DNA of 64,000 nt from Haloflavibacter putidus (GTDB taxonomy: Bacteria > Bacteroidota > Bacteroidia > Flavobacteriales > Flavobacteriaceae). Location: assembly GCF_006546625.1 (NCBI RefSeq), contig NZ_VIAR01000002.1, forward strand, positions 124,001 to 188,000, written 5' to 3'. Below, in pieces: positions 10,233-19,465 of the stretch (the first letter of the stretch is position 1; every line of letters begins with the position of its first letter). The notes beneath the pieces are model-generated. The model saw only the letters and a list, made by a program, of their open reading frames with translations, was not told the DNA's origin and did no database searches. A program made the translations under genes and the position numbers.

Positions 10233-10829
10233 TTAAGACAAAGAGTTTAGATTTTCTCGTTCGTGCTTTGCAAAAAGCTGTATTTCCTCAAAAAAACCGG
10301 TAAACTCTGTTTCATAAAGTAAGTAGTCTTCTTTAATGTCTTTTACAGCTTTATCTAAATAAATATCTGTTTTTACACGCCCATTCATTTGCCATAAAAT
10401 TTGCTCTAAACCTTCTAAATTTCTATAACTAAATAACCAATTTTGTTCTACCATTATGGGATAAAAGCGCTGTACATTTTTTGGTAAAACATCAAAGTTT
10501 TTATCGAGCAATGTATAAAAATCCTGCACAAAATCTTTTAATGGCTGTTTATGATAAACCTGCCAGTTTTTTGCCAAAAAATGATCGTACAAAACGTCTA
10601 CAATTACTGAGGCATAATGGCTGTATTTAGGAAATAAACGGTGCGTACTTTTAAAAACCGTGGGATGCGCGTCTGTAAACGTATCTATTTTGCGGTGCAA
10701 TAAAATGCCTTGTTGCAACTTAAACGGATATTTTTTATAGCTTTTTCCTTTTATAGAATCTGCCATAAAATTACCAATCTTTAAAAAATCGTCGTTTCCG
10801 GAAAGATAAATATGCGCGAGAAAATTCAT
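10233..10829 (-). CDS. acpH: Acyl carrier protein phosphodiesterase (AcpH/DUF479 family)
   Basis: A 198-residue protein with the family hallmarks: MNFLAHIYLSG at the N-terminus, GNFMADSIKG, GILLHRKIDTFTDAHP and VIVDVLYDHFLAKNW. Members of this HD-related family remove the 4'-phosphopantetheine arm from holo-ACP. The conserved histidines and aspartates (HRKIDTFTDAH, YDHF) are present, so the enzyme should be active. It is a single leftward gene with a 172-bp gap before the divergent glmM, and one CTTTACGGAA copy in that gap. Confidence 0.85.
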   Translation of the reverse strand: MNFLAHIYLSGNDDFLKIGNFMADSIKGKSYKKYPFKLQQGILLHRKIDTFTDAHPTVFKSTHRLFPKYSHYASVIVDVLYDHFLAKNWQVYHKQPLKDFVQDFYTLLDKNFDVLPKNVQRFYPIMVEQNWLFSYRNLEGLEQILWQMNGRVKTDIYLDKAVKDIKEDYLLYETEFTGFFEEIQLFAKHERENLNSLS

Positions 10830-11001
10830 AAAGTAAAACTAATCAAAAATATAGTAGCAACTTTACGGAATGCTAAAATCTTTAGAAAACGAAGGCTTTG
10901 TAAAAATTATCCTAAAATACAGCAAAGCAAAGCAAGGGTTCGGGTTATAATTTTTATATTTCTGCTTTCAATATAAATCAACTTTAGAAACGATATAAAG
11001 A

Positions 11002-12384
11002 ATGACATTAATAAAATCAATTTCAGGAATTAGAGGAACTATTGGCGGAAAAGTAAACGAAAACTTAACCCCAATAGATGCTGTAAAATTTGCGGCGGCA
11101 TACGGCACGTGGATTAAAGAACAGCGCCAAAAAGAAAATTACCGCGTGGTAGTAGGTCGCGATGCGCGCATCTCTGGCGAAATGTTACAAGAATTGGTAA
11201 TGCAAACCTTGGTAGGAATGGGAATTCACGTTATAGACCTCGGTTTATCTACCACGCCAACCGTAGAAATGGCCGTCCCGATGGAACACGCAGACGGCGG
11301 CATAATTTTAACCGCAAGCCATAATCCAAAACAATGGAATGCCTTAAAATTATTGGATTCTAAAGGCGAATTTTTAGACGGAAAAGAAGGCGAAAAAATA
11401 TTAAACATTGCAGAAAAAGAAGCTATTTCCTTTTCGGAAGTTGACGATTTGGGCAAAATAACCATGAACGATGCGTATATAGATTTGCATATTGAAGAGA
11501 TTTTAAAATCTAAATGGGTAGATGTAAACGCGGTAAAAAAAGCTAATTTTAGAGTAGTGGTAGATGGTGTAAATTCTACCGGAGGTATTGCCATTCCGCG
11601 TTTGTTAGAAGAAATGGGCGTAGATGTCGTGAAGTTGTATTGTGAGCCAACCGGAGATTTTCCGCATAATCCTGAGCCGCTTAAAGAACACTTAAAAGAT
11701 ATTTCTGATTTGGTAGTTAAAGAGAAAGCAGATTTTGGCATTGTGGTAGATCCAGATGTAGATAGGTTGGCTTTTATTGACGAAAACGGTAATATGTTTG
11801 GCGAAGAATATACGTTAGTGGCTGTAGCCGATTATATTCTAAGTAAAAAAGCAGGCAATACGGTAAGCAATTTATCGTCTTCAAGAGCTTTACGGGATGT
11901 AACCGAAAAACACGGCGGAAGCTATCAAGCCAGCGCAGTGGGCGAAGTAAATGTGGTAAAATTAATGAAAGATACCAATGCAATTATTGGCGGAGAAGGA
12001 AACGGCGGTATAATATTCCCGGAGTTGCATTATGGGCGTGATAGTTTAATAGGAACAGCTTTATTCTTAACCCATTTGGCAGAAAAAGACATCTCTGTTT
12101 CTGCATTACGCGATACCTATCCAGATTATTTTATGAGTAAAAATAAAATAGAATTAACGCCCAAAATAGACGTAGATAAGATTTTGGAAAGTATGGCGCA
12201 ACGTTATAAAGATGAAGAAGTTTCTACCATAGACGGTGTAAAAGTAGATTTTGAAGATTCTTGGGTGCATCTTAGAAAATCTAATACAGAGCCAATAATA
12301 AGAATCTACACAGAAGCAAAAACAGAACAACAAGCCGAAAATCTAGCAGAAAAAATCATAGAAGAAATAAAAGAGCTTTGTTAA
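11002..12384 (+). CDS. glmM: Phosphoglucosamine mutase
   Basis: This enzyme interconverts glucosamine-6-phosphate and glucosamine-1-phosphate for UDP-GlcNAc and so peptidoglycan and LPS precursor synthesis. It opens with ISGIRGTIGGK, has the phosphoserine loop TASHNP with S106 as the phosphorylated residue, the metal-binding DPDVDRLA motif, and the C-terminal phosphate loop RKSNTEPIIRIYTEA. The length of 460 residues fits the family. Phosphomannomutase is the nearest alternative; the GlmM-like start and size favour GlmM, but substrate preference is inference. A strong bidirectional terminator separates it from convergent fumC. Confidence 0.85.
   Translation: MTLIKSISGIRGTIGGKVNENLTPIDAVKFAAAYGTWIKEQRQKENYRVVVGRDARISGEMLQELVMQTLVGMGIHVIDLGLSTTPTVEMAVPMEHADGGIILTASHNPKQWNALKLLDSKGEFLDGKEGEKILNIAEKEAISFSEVDDLGKITMNDAYIDLHIEEILKSKWVDVNAVKKANFRVVVDGVNSTGGIAIPRLLEEMGVDVVKLYCEPTGDFPHNPEPLKEHLKDISDLVVKEKADFGIVVDPDVDRLAFIDENGNMFGEEYTLVAVADYILSKKAGNTVSNLSSSRALRDVTEKHGGSYQASAVGEVNVVKLMKDTNAIIGGEGNGGIIFPELHYGRDSLIGTALFLTHLAEKDISVSALRDTYPDYFMSKNKIELTPKIDVDKILESMAQRYKDEEVSTIDGVKVDFEDSWVHLRKSNTEPIIRIYTEAKTEQQAENLAEKIIEEIKELC
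11101..11101. other. Placeholder-free note: no RNA genes found in the window
   Basis: I looked through the intergenic stretches on both strands for cloverleaf, rRNA, tmRNA and CRISPR-like structure and saw none. This entry marks only that negative result and is not a physical feature. Confidence 0.3.
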
Positions 12385-12410
12385 AATTGGACTAATATTT
12401 CGACCAACAA

Positions 12411-12456
12411 AAAATCCGTCTAAGAACATAAAAGTTTTAGACGGATCTTTATTTAT
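12411..12456. terminator. Bidirectional terminator between glmM and fumC
   Basis: A 10-bp perfect stem, ATCCGTCTAA (12414-12423) with TTAGACGGAT (12437-12446), is flanked by an A-run on the left and T-rich sequence on the right. It can stop transcription from both convergent genes. Confidence 0.75.
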
Positions 12457-12488
12457 TCTCTAAAAATAACTACGTATTTTCTAAAAAA

Positions 12489-13886
12489 TTAATCAATTTT
12501 TCCTACCATATCTTCGGGTTTAACCCATTTATCAAATTCTTCTTCGGTAGTGTAGCCTAAATTAACCGCTTCTTCTTTTAAAGTTGTACCGTTTTTGTGG
12601 GCAGTATTGGCAATTTCGGCAGCTTTATAATAACCAATTTTGGTGTTTAATGCGGTTACCAACATCAAGCTGTTTTTTAACATCGTATCTATACGCTCTT
12701 GGTTTGGTTCTATGCCGGCAGCGCAATGTTCGTCAAAAGAAACAGAAGCATCGCCTAAAAGTTGTGCACTTTGCAATAAACTTGCTGCCATTACTGGTTT
12801 AAAAACGTTTAGTTCAAACTGACCTTGCATCCCGCCAACGGCAACACCCGCATCGTTACCAATAACTTGCGCGCAAACCATGGTTAAAGCTTCGCATTGC
12901 GTAGGATTTACTTTTCCGGGCATAATAGAAGAACCCGGCTCGTTGGCCGGAATGTTAATCTCTCCAATTCCGCTTCGTGGTCCCGAGGCCAACATTCTAA
13001 TATCGTTACCTATTTTATTTAAACTTACCGCCAATTGTTTTAAAGCCCCGTGGGTTTCTACCAAAGCATCGTGGGCGGCCAAAGCCTCAAATTTATTTTT
13101 GGCAGAGGTAAAGGGTAAATCGGTTAGCTCTGCTATTTTTTTAGCAACATTTTCTGCATAACCATCTGGTGTGTTTAATCCTGTTCCTACTGCAGTGCCG
13201 CCCAAAGCCAATTCTGCCATATGCGGTAACGTGTTTTTTAAAGCTTTTAAACCGTGGGTTAATTGCGAAGCATAACCACCAAATTCTTGTCCCAGGGTTA
13301 GGGGAGTGGCATCCATAAAATGCGTACGGCCAATTTTTACTACTTTTTTAAAATCTTCTGATTTTTTCCGTAAAGTATCGCGCAATTGCTCTACGCCAGG
13401 AATTGTGGTTTCTACCAATTTTTTATAAATGGCAATATGCATTCCTGTAGGAAAAGTATCATTAGAAGATTGCGATTTGTTTACATCGTCGTTTGGTTGT
13501 AATGTTTTATCGCCTTCACCAATTTTCTTTCCTGCCAATTGATGCGCACGATTGGCAATTACCTCGTTTACGTTCATATTGCTTTGCGTACCAGAACCGG
13601 TTTGCCAAATTACCAACGGAAATTGATCGTCATGTTTTCCTTCCAAAATCTCGTCACAAACCTTGGCAATCAAATCTCTTTTTTCTGTAGAAAGTACGCC
13701 GGCAGCTTCGTTGGTAAAAGCTGCTGCTTTTTTTAAGTATGCAAAGCCGTAGATGATTTCTAACGGCATAGAACCGGCGGGTCCAATTTTAAAATTATTT
13801 TTAGAGCGTTCTGTTTGTGCGCCCCAAAGTTTATTGGCCGGCACTTTTACTTCGCCCATCGTGTCTTTTTCTATTCTATATTCCAT
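12489..13886 (-). CDS. fumC: Class II fumarate hydratase
   Basis: A 465-residue TCA-cycle enzyme that hydrates fumarate to L-malate. It begins with [15 protein letters not shown], contains the substrate-site stretches [13 protein letters not shown] and [17 protein letters not shown], and the superfamily signature [15 protein letters not shown]. The length and iron-free architecture match class II enzymes rather than the Fe-S class I. A TAAATTTG -7 box lies upstream (minus strand 13920-13913). One CTTTACGGAA copy is embedded in the coding region, read as L-R-K. Confidence 0.95.
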   Translation of the reverse strand: MEYRIEKDTMGEVKVPANKLWGAQTERSKNNFKIGPAGSMPLEIIYGFAYLKKAAAFTNEAAGVLSTEKRDLIAKVCDEILEGKHDDQFPLVIWQTGSGTQSNMNVNEVIANRAHQLAGKKIGEGDKTLQPNDDVNKSQSSNDTFPTGMHIAIYKKLVETTIPGVEQLRDTLRKKSEDFKKVVKIGRTHFMDATPLTLGQEFGGYASQLTHGLKALKNTLPHMAELALGGTAVGTGLNTPDGYAENVAKKIAELTDLPFTSAKNKFEALAAHDALVETHGALKQLAVSLNKIGNDIRMLASGPRSGIGEINIPANEPGSSIMPGKVNPTQCEALTMVCAQVIGNDAGVAVGGMQGQFELNVFKPVMAASLLQSAQLLGDASVSFDEHCAAGIEPNQERIDTMLKNSLMLVTALNTKIGYYKAAEIANTAHKNGTTLKEEAVNLGYTTEEEFDKWVKPEDMVGKID

Positions 13887-14184
13887 TTGCGTGTGTTATT
13901 TTAAGGTTTTTACAAATTTAAACATTTAGCCGCTCAATTACCTTTAAATTGAAAATAGAATTTTGTTTTGCTTTACGGAATTGCCTCGGCTGTAAATCAA
14001 AATTCTAGAGAGTTTGATTTATAGAATTGCAGCTTACAGGAGAAATTTCAGCTACAGCTAAAATCATAAATAAAAAATCTGAACCTAAGCAGGGCGCCAT
14101 AAGCAGAATATATTTTTTAACTTTTCTTTGCAATTAATTTTAAAATATACTTATCTTTGAACAAATTCTTGAAATTTAAAAATT
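13887..14184. other. 298-bp intergenic region between divergent fumC and a small membrane-protein gene
   Basis: The region holds the fumC -7 box at its left end, a CTTTACGGAA motif at 13971-13980, and a complete promoter for the rightward small gene at its right end. The middle shows no open frame or stable hairpin that I can support. Confidence 0.6.
14127..14159 (+). promoter_or_regulatory. Bacteroidota-type promoter of the 63-residue membrane protein gene
   Basis: TTTG (14127-14130), a 21-bp spacer and TATCTTTG (14152-14159) match the -33/-7 consensus TTTG / TAnnTTTG for the primary sigma factor of this phylum. The start codon is at 14185. Confidence 0.7.
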
Positions 14185-14376
14185 ATGTTTGAGTTTGATC
14201 AGTATATCGGGTTTTTGATTTTTATGGGAATCGCAACTATAGGATTTTGGTTGATGATTTTTTTAATAACTTTTGTAGTGCCTTACTGGATTGGTGGTGC
14301 GGTAAAAGATATGATTCGTGAAAGAAAAGAAAAGAAAAACCAAAATAACGAAACCACGGTAGAACAGTTAAAATAA
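14185..14376 (+). CDS. Small single-gene membrane protein of unknown function
   Basis: A 63-residue protein with a short polar head (MFEFDQY), one or two hydrophobic segments (residues about 8-42, including two stretches broken near a proline and two glycines), then a charged tail (MIRERKEKKNQ). It is supported as a real gene by a complete upstream promoter and a perfect downstream terminator, so it is an independent transcription unit. I do not recognise a family. Confidence 0.6.
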   Translation: MFEFDQYIGFLIFMGIATIGFWLMIFLITFVVPYWIGGAVKDMIRERKEKKNQNNETTVEQLK

Positions 14377-14393
14377 TATATAATTACCAGATA

Positions 14394-14429
14394 AAAAAAG
14401 GGAAGCAATTAATTTTGCTTCCCTTTTTT
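14394..14429. terminator. Bidirectional terminator between the small membrane protein and the TonB receptor
   Basis: A 15-bp perfect stem (AAAAAAGGGAAGCAA with its complement) and a 6-nt loop gives a T-run on both strands. It serves both convergent genes. Confidence 0.85.
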
Positions 14430-14447
14430 GTTGGATGGTTTTCTAGC

Positions 14448-16949
14448 TTAAAAACCACCGCCATCTCCTTCTTCATAATTATTTTGACTTCCTTGACGAG
14501 AACCACGCTGATCGTTAGGTTGGTTAAATCTGTAAATTAAAGAAGCCGTAATTTGTCTCTCTCTCCATTGAAATTCGCTATCTGTTACTACATTTTCTGT
14601 AACCGTGTAACTATTTCTTTTTCTCGAGTTGAGAACGTCTCTTATATTTAAAGAAGCGGTTAGCGTGTTTTCTACCAATTCTTTACTAAAAGCAAGGTTT
14701 AAAGAGAAAATACCATCTGTTTCAGATTGGGCGCTTTCTCGCGGACCGCGGTAAAAACCTGTAGTTTGCCAATCTATGCTGCCGGGTAAATTAACTTTAG
14801 AACTAAAACGACCAAACCAGCTGGTACTTTTATTGCCATAATCTACGCCTTCAAATTCACCTTCAGACTCCCGACTAAAAAAGTTAAAACTTGCATTTAA
14901 TCTAAGCCATTTTGCCGGATTATAAATTGTACCTACTTCTGCACCAAAACGCTCTTCTGTAGATAGGTTAATTGGTAAAGTACGCACAATTGGTATACCA
15001 TCTGTGGTTTCGTCTGTATTGCCGGTATCTTCAGGGTTAAGTTGTATTCTTTCAAAAGCATCAGTTTCACGTTGATAGTAGATTGAGCCGGTTAAGGTTA
15101 ATTTGTCCCATTTTTTTAAATAACCCAAATCAAAAGCACTTGAAAAAGATGGATCTAAGTCTGGGTTACCTTGAAAGATATTTGTTCTACTAGATCTCGA
15201 GGGGAACGGGTTGATATACCAACTCCGAGGTCTGTTTATTCTCCGGTTATAGCCTAAAGTAATATTTTCGTCTTCGCTAAGCTCGTAAGTTAAGTTTATG
15301 GTAGGGAAGAGCTCTAAATAATCTTTTTCAAAATTGGTTTCAAAAGCAAAACCAACTTCTTCTTCCAAATCTGTTTCAGGCAAAGCAGTATCTAATTCTC
15401 CCTTTAGTTTTGTTTGCTCTAAACGCAAACCAACCAAGAAAGAAAAATCACCAAATTTATTACCATATTGAGAATAAACCGCATTTACATTTTCGGTATA
15501 GGTAAATTTGTTGCTTAAACTCAAGTTTGGTTCAAAGTTGCCGGTGTTTTGGTTTAATGTATCTAATGAATAATCTGTTACTTCTTCTTCAAAATTACTA
15601 CGAAAACCAGCTTCAAATTGTGCTTCGCCTATTGGTAAAACATAATCTGCTTGTATCAAAAATTCGTTTTGTGTTTCTTTTTCAAATATCTTTTCCTTAT
15701 CTAAAAATGTTGTAGTAGGAAAAGTTATGTTTTCTTCAATAGTAGTTGGTCTGTCTTCGTTATCGTAAGAATACTGAAAATCTGCCATTAATTTATGGCC
15801 TTCGTCGTTAAACCTATTTTGGTAATTTACAGAAGCCTGGTAACTTTTATCGTCTTCTTTTTCTATTTGCTCTCGAAGCGTACGACTGTCTAATGTATTA
15901 TCTACAAACCTGCTGGTATTGTTTTTTGTTACGTCTTTATCGTCTCCAAAACGTGTAAAGAAGCTACCGGTAACAGACGATTGCTCGTTTAAGAAATACT
16001 CCATTCCTATATTGGCATTAAAACCATTATATCTTCTGTCATATTCGCGGTCTTCTATAATTTTATCAAACGAACCGGTTTTATACCTATTATCAAAAAA
16101 AGCATTTCCTGGAGACTTTCTATAGTAATTACCAATGGTGGTAAAAATATTAAAATCGTCTGTACGTAGATTTAAATTGGTAGAAATATTAGAATTTGTA
16201 GGATAGCCAACATTTGCAGAAACAGAACCGTTAAAACCTAGGGTTTTTTCTTTCTTTAAAATAATATTTAAAATTCCTGCAGAACCTTCGGCATCGTATC
16301 GTGCAGATGGACTCGTGATAACTTCTACACGCTCTATAGCATCTGCCGGTAATTGCTGAAAAACATTGGTATCTCCAAATCCGGCCATTGCAGAAGGTTT
16401 CCCGTTTATTAAAATACGAACGTTTTCATTTCCGCGTAAGCTAATACCACCTTCCATATCTACTGTTACAGAGGGTACATTATTTAAAGCATCACTCACT
16501 GTGCTACCTTGTGTGGTAAGATCTTTACCAATATTGTATATTTTTTTGTCTAAACGTATATCTACTTCTGTGGTTTCTGCGCGTACCACCACTTCGTCCA
16601 AACTGTCGGTATCTAAGCCTAACCTTACGGTACCTAAATTTATATTAGAAGTTACTTTTCTGTTCTCAACTATTTTCGGCTCAAAAGAAATATATTCTAT
16701 CAAAATCGTATATGTTCCCGGAGTAACTTCTACAGAGAACTCGCCGTCAAAGTTGGTAACACCACCTTGATCGCTTTTTTCTCCGGAAGGATCTTTAAAC
16801 GTAATTGTAGCATATTCTAAGGGAATACCGGCATCTTTATCTACCACATTACCGGTTACGGTTTTTTTACCTTGAGCAAAACTTAAAGCAGGGAAAAGAA
16901 TAAATAGCAAAAAGAAATTTCTTGCCAAAAATTTGGGACGTAGTTTCAT
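14448..16949 (-). CDS. TonB-dependent outer-membrane receptor with carboxypeptidase-regulatory N-domain
   Basis: A signal peptide (residues 1-25, ending SFAQG) is followed by a carboxypeptidase-regulatory-like domain (about 30-115; VTGNVVDKDAGIPLEYATI) and a plug domain (about 130-235) that carries SDALNNVPSV, SLRGNENVRILINGKP and YDAEGSAGILNIILKK. The rest is a long outer-membrane barrel of the OMP_b-brl_3 type. Such receptors import bulky ligands with energy from TonB, but the absence of a SusD partner gene argues against a polysaccharide locus. The substrate is unknown. The tail is Gly/Asn/Gln-rich (EEGDGGGF), so the usual terminal aromatic is F. Confidence 0.85.
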   Translation of the reverse strand: MKLRPKFLARNFFLLFILFPALSFAQGKKTVTGNVVDKDAGIPLEYATITFKDPSGEKSDQGGVTNFDGEFSVEVTPGTYTILIEYISFEPKIVENRKVTSNINLGTVRLGLDTDSLDEVVVRAETTEVDIRLDKKIYNIGKDLTTQGSTVSDALNNVPSVTVDMEGGISLRGNENVRILINGKPSAMAGFGDTNVFQQLPADAIERVEVITSPSARYDAEGSAGILNIILKKEKTLGFNGSVSANVGYPTNSNISTNLNLRTDDFNIFTTIGNYYRKSPGNAFFDNRYKTGSFDKIIEDREYDRRYNGFNANIGMEYFLNEQSSVTGSFFTRFGDDKDVTKNNTSRFVDNTLDSRTLREQIEKEDDKSYQASVNYQNRFNDEGHKLMADFQYSYDNEDRPTTIEENITFPTTTFLDKEKIFEKETQNEFLIQADYVLPIGEAQFEAGFRSNFEEEVTDYSLDTLNQNTGNFEPNLSLSNKFTYTENVNAVYSQYGNKFGDFSFLVGLRLEQTKLKGELDTALPETDLEEEVGFAFETNFEKDYLELFPTINLTYELSEDENITLGYNRRINRPRSWYINPFPSRSSRTNIFQGNPDLDPSFSSAFDLGYLKKWDKLTLTGSIYYQRETDAFERIQLNPEDTGNTDETTDGIPIVRTLPINLSTEERFGAEVGTIYNPAKWLRLNASFNFFSRESEGEFEGVDYGNKSTSWFGRFSSKVNLPGSIDWQTTGFYRGPRESAQSETDGIFSLNLAFSKELVENTLTASLNIRDVLNSRKRNSYTVTENVVTDSEFQWRERQITASLIYRFNQPNDQRGSRQGSQNNYEEGDGGGF

Positions 16950-17231
16950 GAACAGTTTTTCTTTTTAAGACTAATCTTTATGTAAATAGTTTAATGGGTA
17001 ATCCCGAAAATTTTACAGAATTTTAAAAAATCACGTTTTTTGAGGTGCTTTTTTTGATTAAGAGCTTGAAAATGTATCTTTTAATTTATTTTCTTTTTTT
17101 TAAAATTTTACGGAATTTTATCTTACCCAACAATTAATTTTTCCGTGAAGTAAAAAACACAGCACTTTATCTACGGCTTGCTAATTTCTAAAGCTTTGTT
17201 TTTAATAGGAAAGATTTGTATCTTAAAATTT

Positions 17232-18386
17232 ATGATACGAAAGATAAACACAGAGAAAATTCCCATAAAACTATGGTTAGAAGATATTGAAGAAGGCGCT
17301 TTGCAACAAGCAAAAGATTTGGCCAACTTAGAAATAGCTTTTAAACATATTGCTATCATGCCAGATTCTCACCAAGGCTACGGAATGCCGATTGGCGGGG
17401 TTTTGGCCACAAAAGACGCAATTATTCCAAATGCTGTTGGCGTAGATATTGGCTGCGGAATGTGCTGCCTGCGAACAGATTTGAAAGAAATAAACACCGC
17501 AGATTTAAAAAACGTTATGAAGCAAATACGGCAAACTGTTCCTGTGGGTCATAAGCACCACAAAGAAAAACAGGATGAGAAGTATATGCCTGTTTTAAAA
17601 GAAAATCTGCCAATAGTTTCTAAAGAATACGAGCGAGGGAGAGATCAGGTAGGGACTTTAGGTGGTGGCAATCATTTTATAGAAATTCAGCGCGGTTCAG
17701 ATGATTATATCTGGATAATGGTACATTCCGGCTCCAGAAATATTGGTTATACAACAGCCAAACATTATCACGAAAAAGCAATAGAAGAGACCAAAAAACG
17801 CGGTAATAATGTACCAAAAGATCTTTCTTATTTTATTCGTGGTACAGAATATTATGATAATTATTTTAAGGAAATGAATTATTGTATCGAGTTTGCCTTG
17901 CAAAATAGAAAATTGATGATGTATAGGGTAAAAGAAGCCTTTACGGAATTGTTACCGTCTGTACAATTTTCAAATTTTATTAATAAACCACATAATTTTG
18001 CTGCTTGGGAAAGGCATTTTGAAGAAAATTTAATGGTACACAGAAAAGGTGCCACCCGCGCCGAAGAAGGCGAGTGGGTGATGATACCCGGCTCACAAGG
18101 CACAAATTCTTACTTGGTTAGAGGCAAAGGAAATGCCAAGTCTTTTAATTCTTGTTCGCACGGTGCCGGCAGAGTTATGAGCCGAACCAAAGCTAGAAAG
18201 TCGCTAAACTTTAAAGAAGAAGTAGCTCAATTAAAAAACAAGGGAATTCTACATGCTTTACGTCATAAAAAAGACTTGGACGAAGCACCAGGCTCATACA
18301 AAGACATTAAAAATGTTATGCGCTTGCAAAAAGATTTGGTAAACATAGTGGTAGAGCTAGCGCCATTGGGAGTAGTTAAAGCTTAA
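17232..18386 (+). CDS. rtcB: RtcB-family RNA ligase
   Basis: RtcB joins RNA 2',3'-cyclic phosphate or 3'-phosphate ends to 5'-OH ends using GTP and Mn2+. Metal and nucleotide residues are visible: DIGCGM with C75, GGGNHFIE, HSGSRNIG, and SCSHGAGR with H310 as the expected guanylated histidine. The protein is 384 residues from MIRKINTEK, slightly shorter than E. coli RtcB. The frame extends 18 codons upstream, but that part has an unlikely hydrophobic composition for a cytosolic ligase, so 17232 is chosen. No RtcA or archease gene is adjacent; its job may be RNA repair. A CTTTACGGAA copy lies at 17939 in the coding region. Confidence 0.9.
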   Translation: MIRKINTEKIPIKLWLEDIEEGALQQAKDLANLEIAFKHIAIMPDSHQGYGMPIGGVLATKDAIIPNAVGVDIGCGMCCLRTDLKEINTADLKNVMKQIRQTVPVGHKHHKEKQDEKYMPVLKENLPIVSKEYERGRDQVGTLGGGNHFIEIQRGSDDYIWIMVHSGSRNIGYTTAKHYHEKAIEETKKRGNNVPKDLSYFIRGTEYYDNYFKEMNYCIEFALQNRKLMMYRVKEAFTELLPSVQFSNFINKPHNFAAWERHFEENLMVHRKGATRAEEGEWVMIPGSQGTNSYLVRGKGNAKSFNSCSHGAGRVMSRTKARKSLNFKEEVAQLKNKGILHALRHKKDLDEAPGSYKDIKNVMRLQKDLVNIVVELAPLGVVKA

Positions 18387-18444
18387 ACATTCCTGATAGT
18401 TTAAAATAATCTACCTAAATCTAAATCAATGTTACAATACAGAA

Positions 18445-18792
18445 TTAGCGTTTTTTACCGCGGTAATTTAAGTATACTTCGTATTGCTGCCCTGTTAATA
18501 TATTCCGAATTTCTTTATCTTGGTTCTTTACTACTGCTTCTATGGCATCACGTTTTTTGGCCATACTCATTCCAGAATTAATAATTTCGTTGCGTTCTAT
18601 ATAAAACTCGGTCAATTTCTTTTTTACCAAAACTTCTTGTTTTCCGGTTAGCGCTAATTGTTCTTTTAAGATTTCTGTTTTCTGTTCTACACGTTTCTCG
18701 ACCTCTGGTATAGGTTCAGATTGTAATCTATCTTGTGTAAAACCACTGAGGCTTAAACTTATAAATGCAAAAAATAATAGTAAAGTTCTCAT
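18445..18792 (-). CDS. Small exported Spy/CpxP-like helical protein (paralogue 1 of 3)
   Basis: A 115-residue protein with a signal peptide (ending GFTQD) and a helical body. The body reads LALTGKQEVLVKKKL near residue 46 and ILTGQQYEVYL near 99, resembling the LTxxQ repeats of Spy/CpxP periplasmic chaperones. The same arrangement recurs in the next two genes upstream, which share about the same spacing between the two motifs. A role as a periplasmic helper or metal/stress sensor partner is inference from this resemblance. Confidence 0.65.
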   Translation of the reverse strand: MRTLLLFFAFISLSLSGFTQDRLQSEPIPEVEKRVEQKTEILKEQLALTGKQEVLVKKKLTEFYIERNEIINSGMSMAKKRDAIEAVVKNQDKEIRNILTGQQYEVYLNYRGKKR

Positions 18793-18858
18793 AGTTTAAG
18801 GTTTAGTTTAAAATTAAAAAATAGATTGTAAGGACTTAGTTAATAAGTAGTTAAAATA

Positions 18859-18892
18859 AAAAACCGTCTTAAAGCAAATTAAGACGGTTTCG
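18859..18892 (-). terminator. Terminator of the second Spy-like gene
   Basis: A 12-bp stem (AAACCGTCTTAA 18861-18872 with its complement 18879-18890) is followed on the minus strand by a T-rich run. It lies directly after the stop of the 130-residue gene, so the three related genes are not simply one transcript. Confidence 0.8.
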
Positions 18893-18915
18893 TTATTAGA
18901 ACTGTAACGATTTAA

Positions 18916-19308
18916 TTATTGTCTTCGCGGTGCGTTTCTTACACGTTTGCGCATTTCTCTCATTTTATTTCTTTTAATATCGTTGTATCTGTCAGATTGT
19001 GCATCTGTCAAATAGCTTTCTATATTAGATAAACTTTCTTCTAAAGAAGATTTTATCTCTTTGCGTTTTTCACGGCTAGATAAATCAGACTGGATTATTT
19101 CGTTTTTACGCTCGTAATATTTTTCAAATTCTTTACTGATGCGTTCTTGCTGGTCATCGTTCAATTGTAACTGATTTGTTAAAACAGCTATTTGGTTATC
19201 AACTTTCTTTGCAGCCCTATCTTCTGATGTTCTATGCAATAAAGATTGTGCGCTTGCAAAATGAACGCTCATTCCAATTATCGTTAAGGTTAATAGTAAT
19301 TTTTTCAT
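18916..19308 (-). CDS. Small exported Spy/CpxP-like helical protein (paralogue 2 of 3)
   Basis: A 130-residue protein with a signal peptide ending in FASAQ. The mature part is a charged helical region: LQLNDDQQERISKEF near residue 49, then YERKNEIIQSDLSSREKR, then YLTDAQSDRYNDIKR near 100. Its tail is strongly basic (MREMRKRVRNAPRRQ). The two LTxxQ-like positions align with those of the flanking genes. A perfect terminator follows it, so it can be expressed alone. Function is not known. Confidence 0.65.
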   Translation of the reverse strand: MKKLLLTLTIIGMSVHFASAQSLLHRTSEDRAAKKVDNQIAVLTNQLQLNDDQQERISKEFEKYYERKNEIIQSDLSSREKRKEIKSSLEESLSNIESYLTDAQSDRYNDIKRNKMREMRKRVRNAPRRQ

Positions 19309-19465
19309 GGTGTGTATTAGTTTTTGTTTGCGCTACTAATATAACGGCTATGCTTAACAATCTGGTTAACAATTCGTTAAAAATCGATTAAAACTATCAT
19401 AAATTCGATTAATATCATCTTTAGTGGCAAATGAGTAGATAAATCGCAATATAGGTTATCACTCT

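Noticed and set aside
11101-11101. Any RNA gene, CRISPR array, prophage or insertion sequence in the window
   Set aside because: Scanning both strands showed no cloverleaf, spaced repeat array, integrase or transposase. The single-base feature entry at this position only records this negative result.
16366-16770. 134-codon open frame opposite the TonB receptor plug domain
   Set aside because: The opposite strand is clearly coding; the frame is a shadow of its codon pattern.
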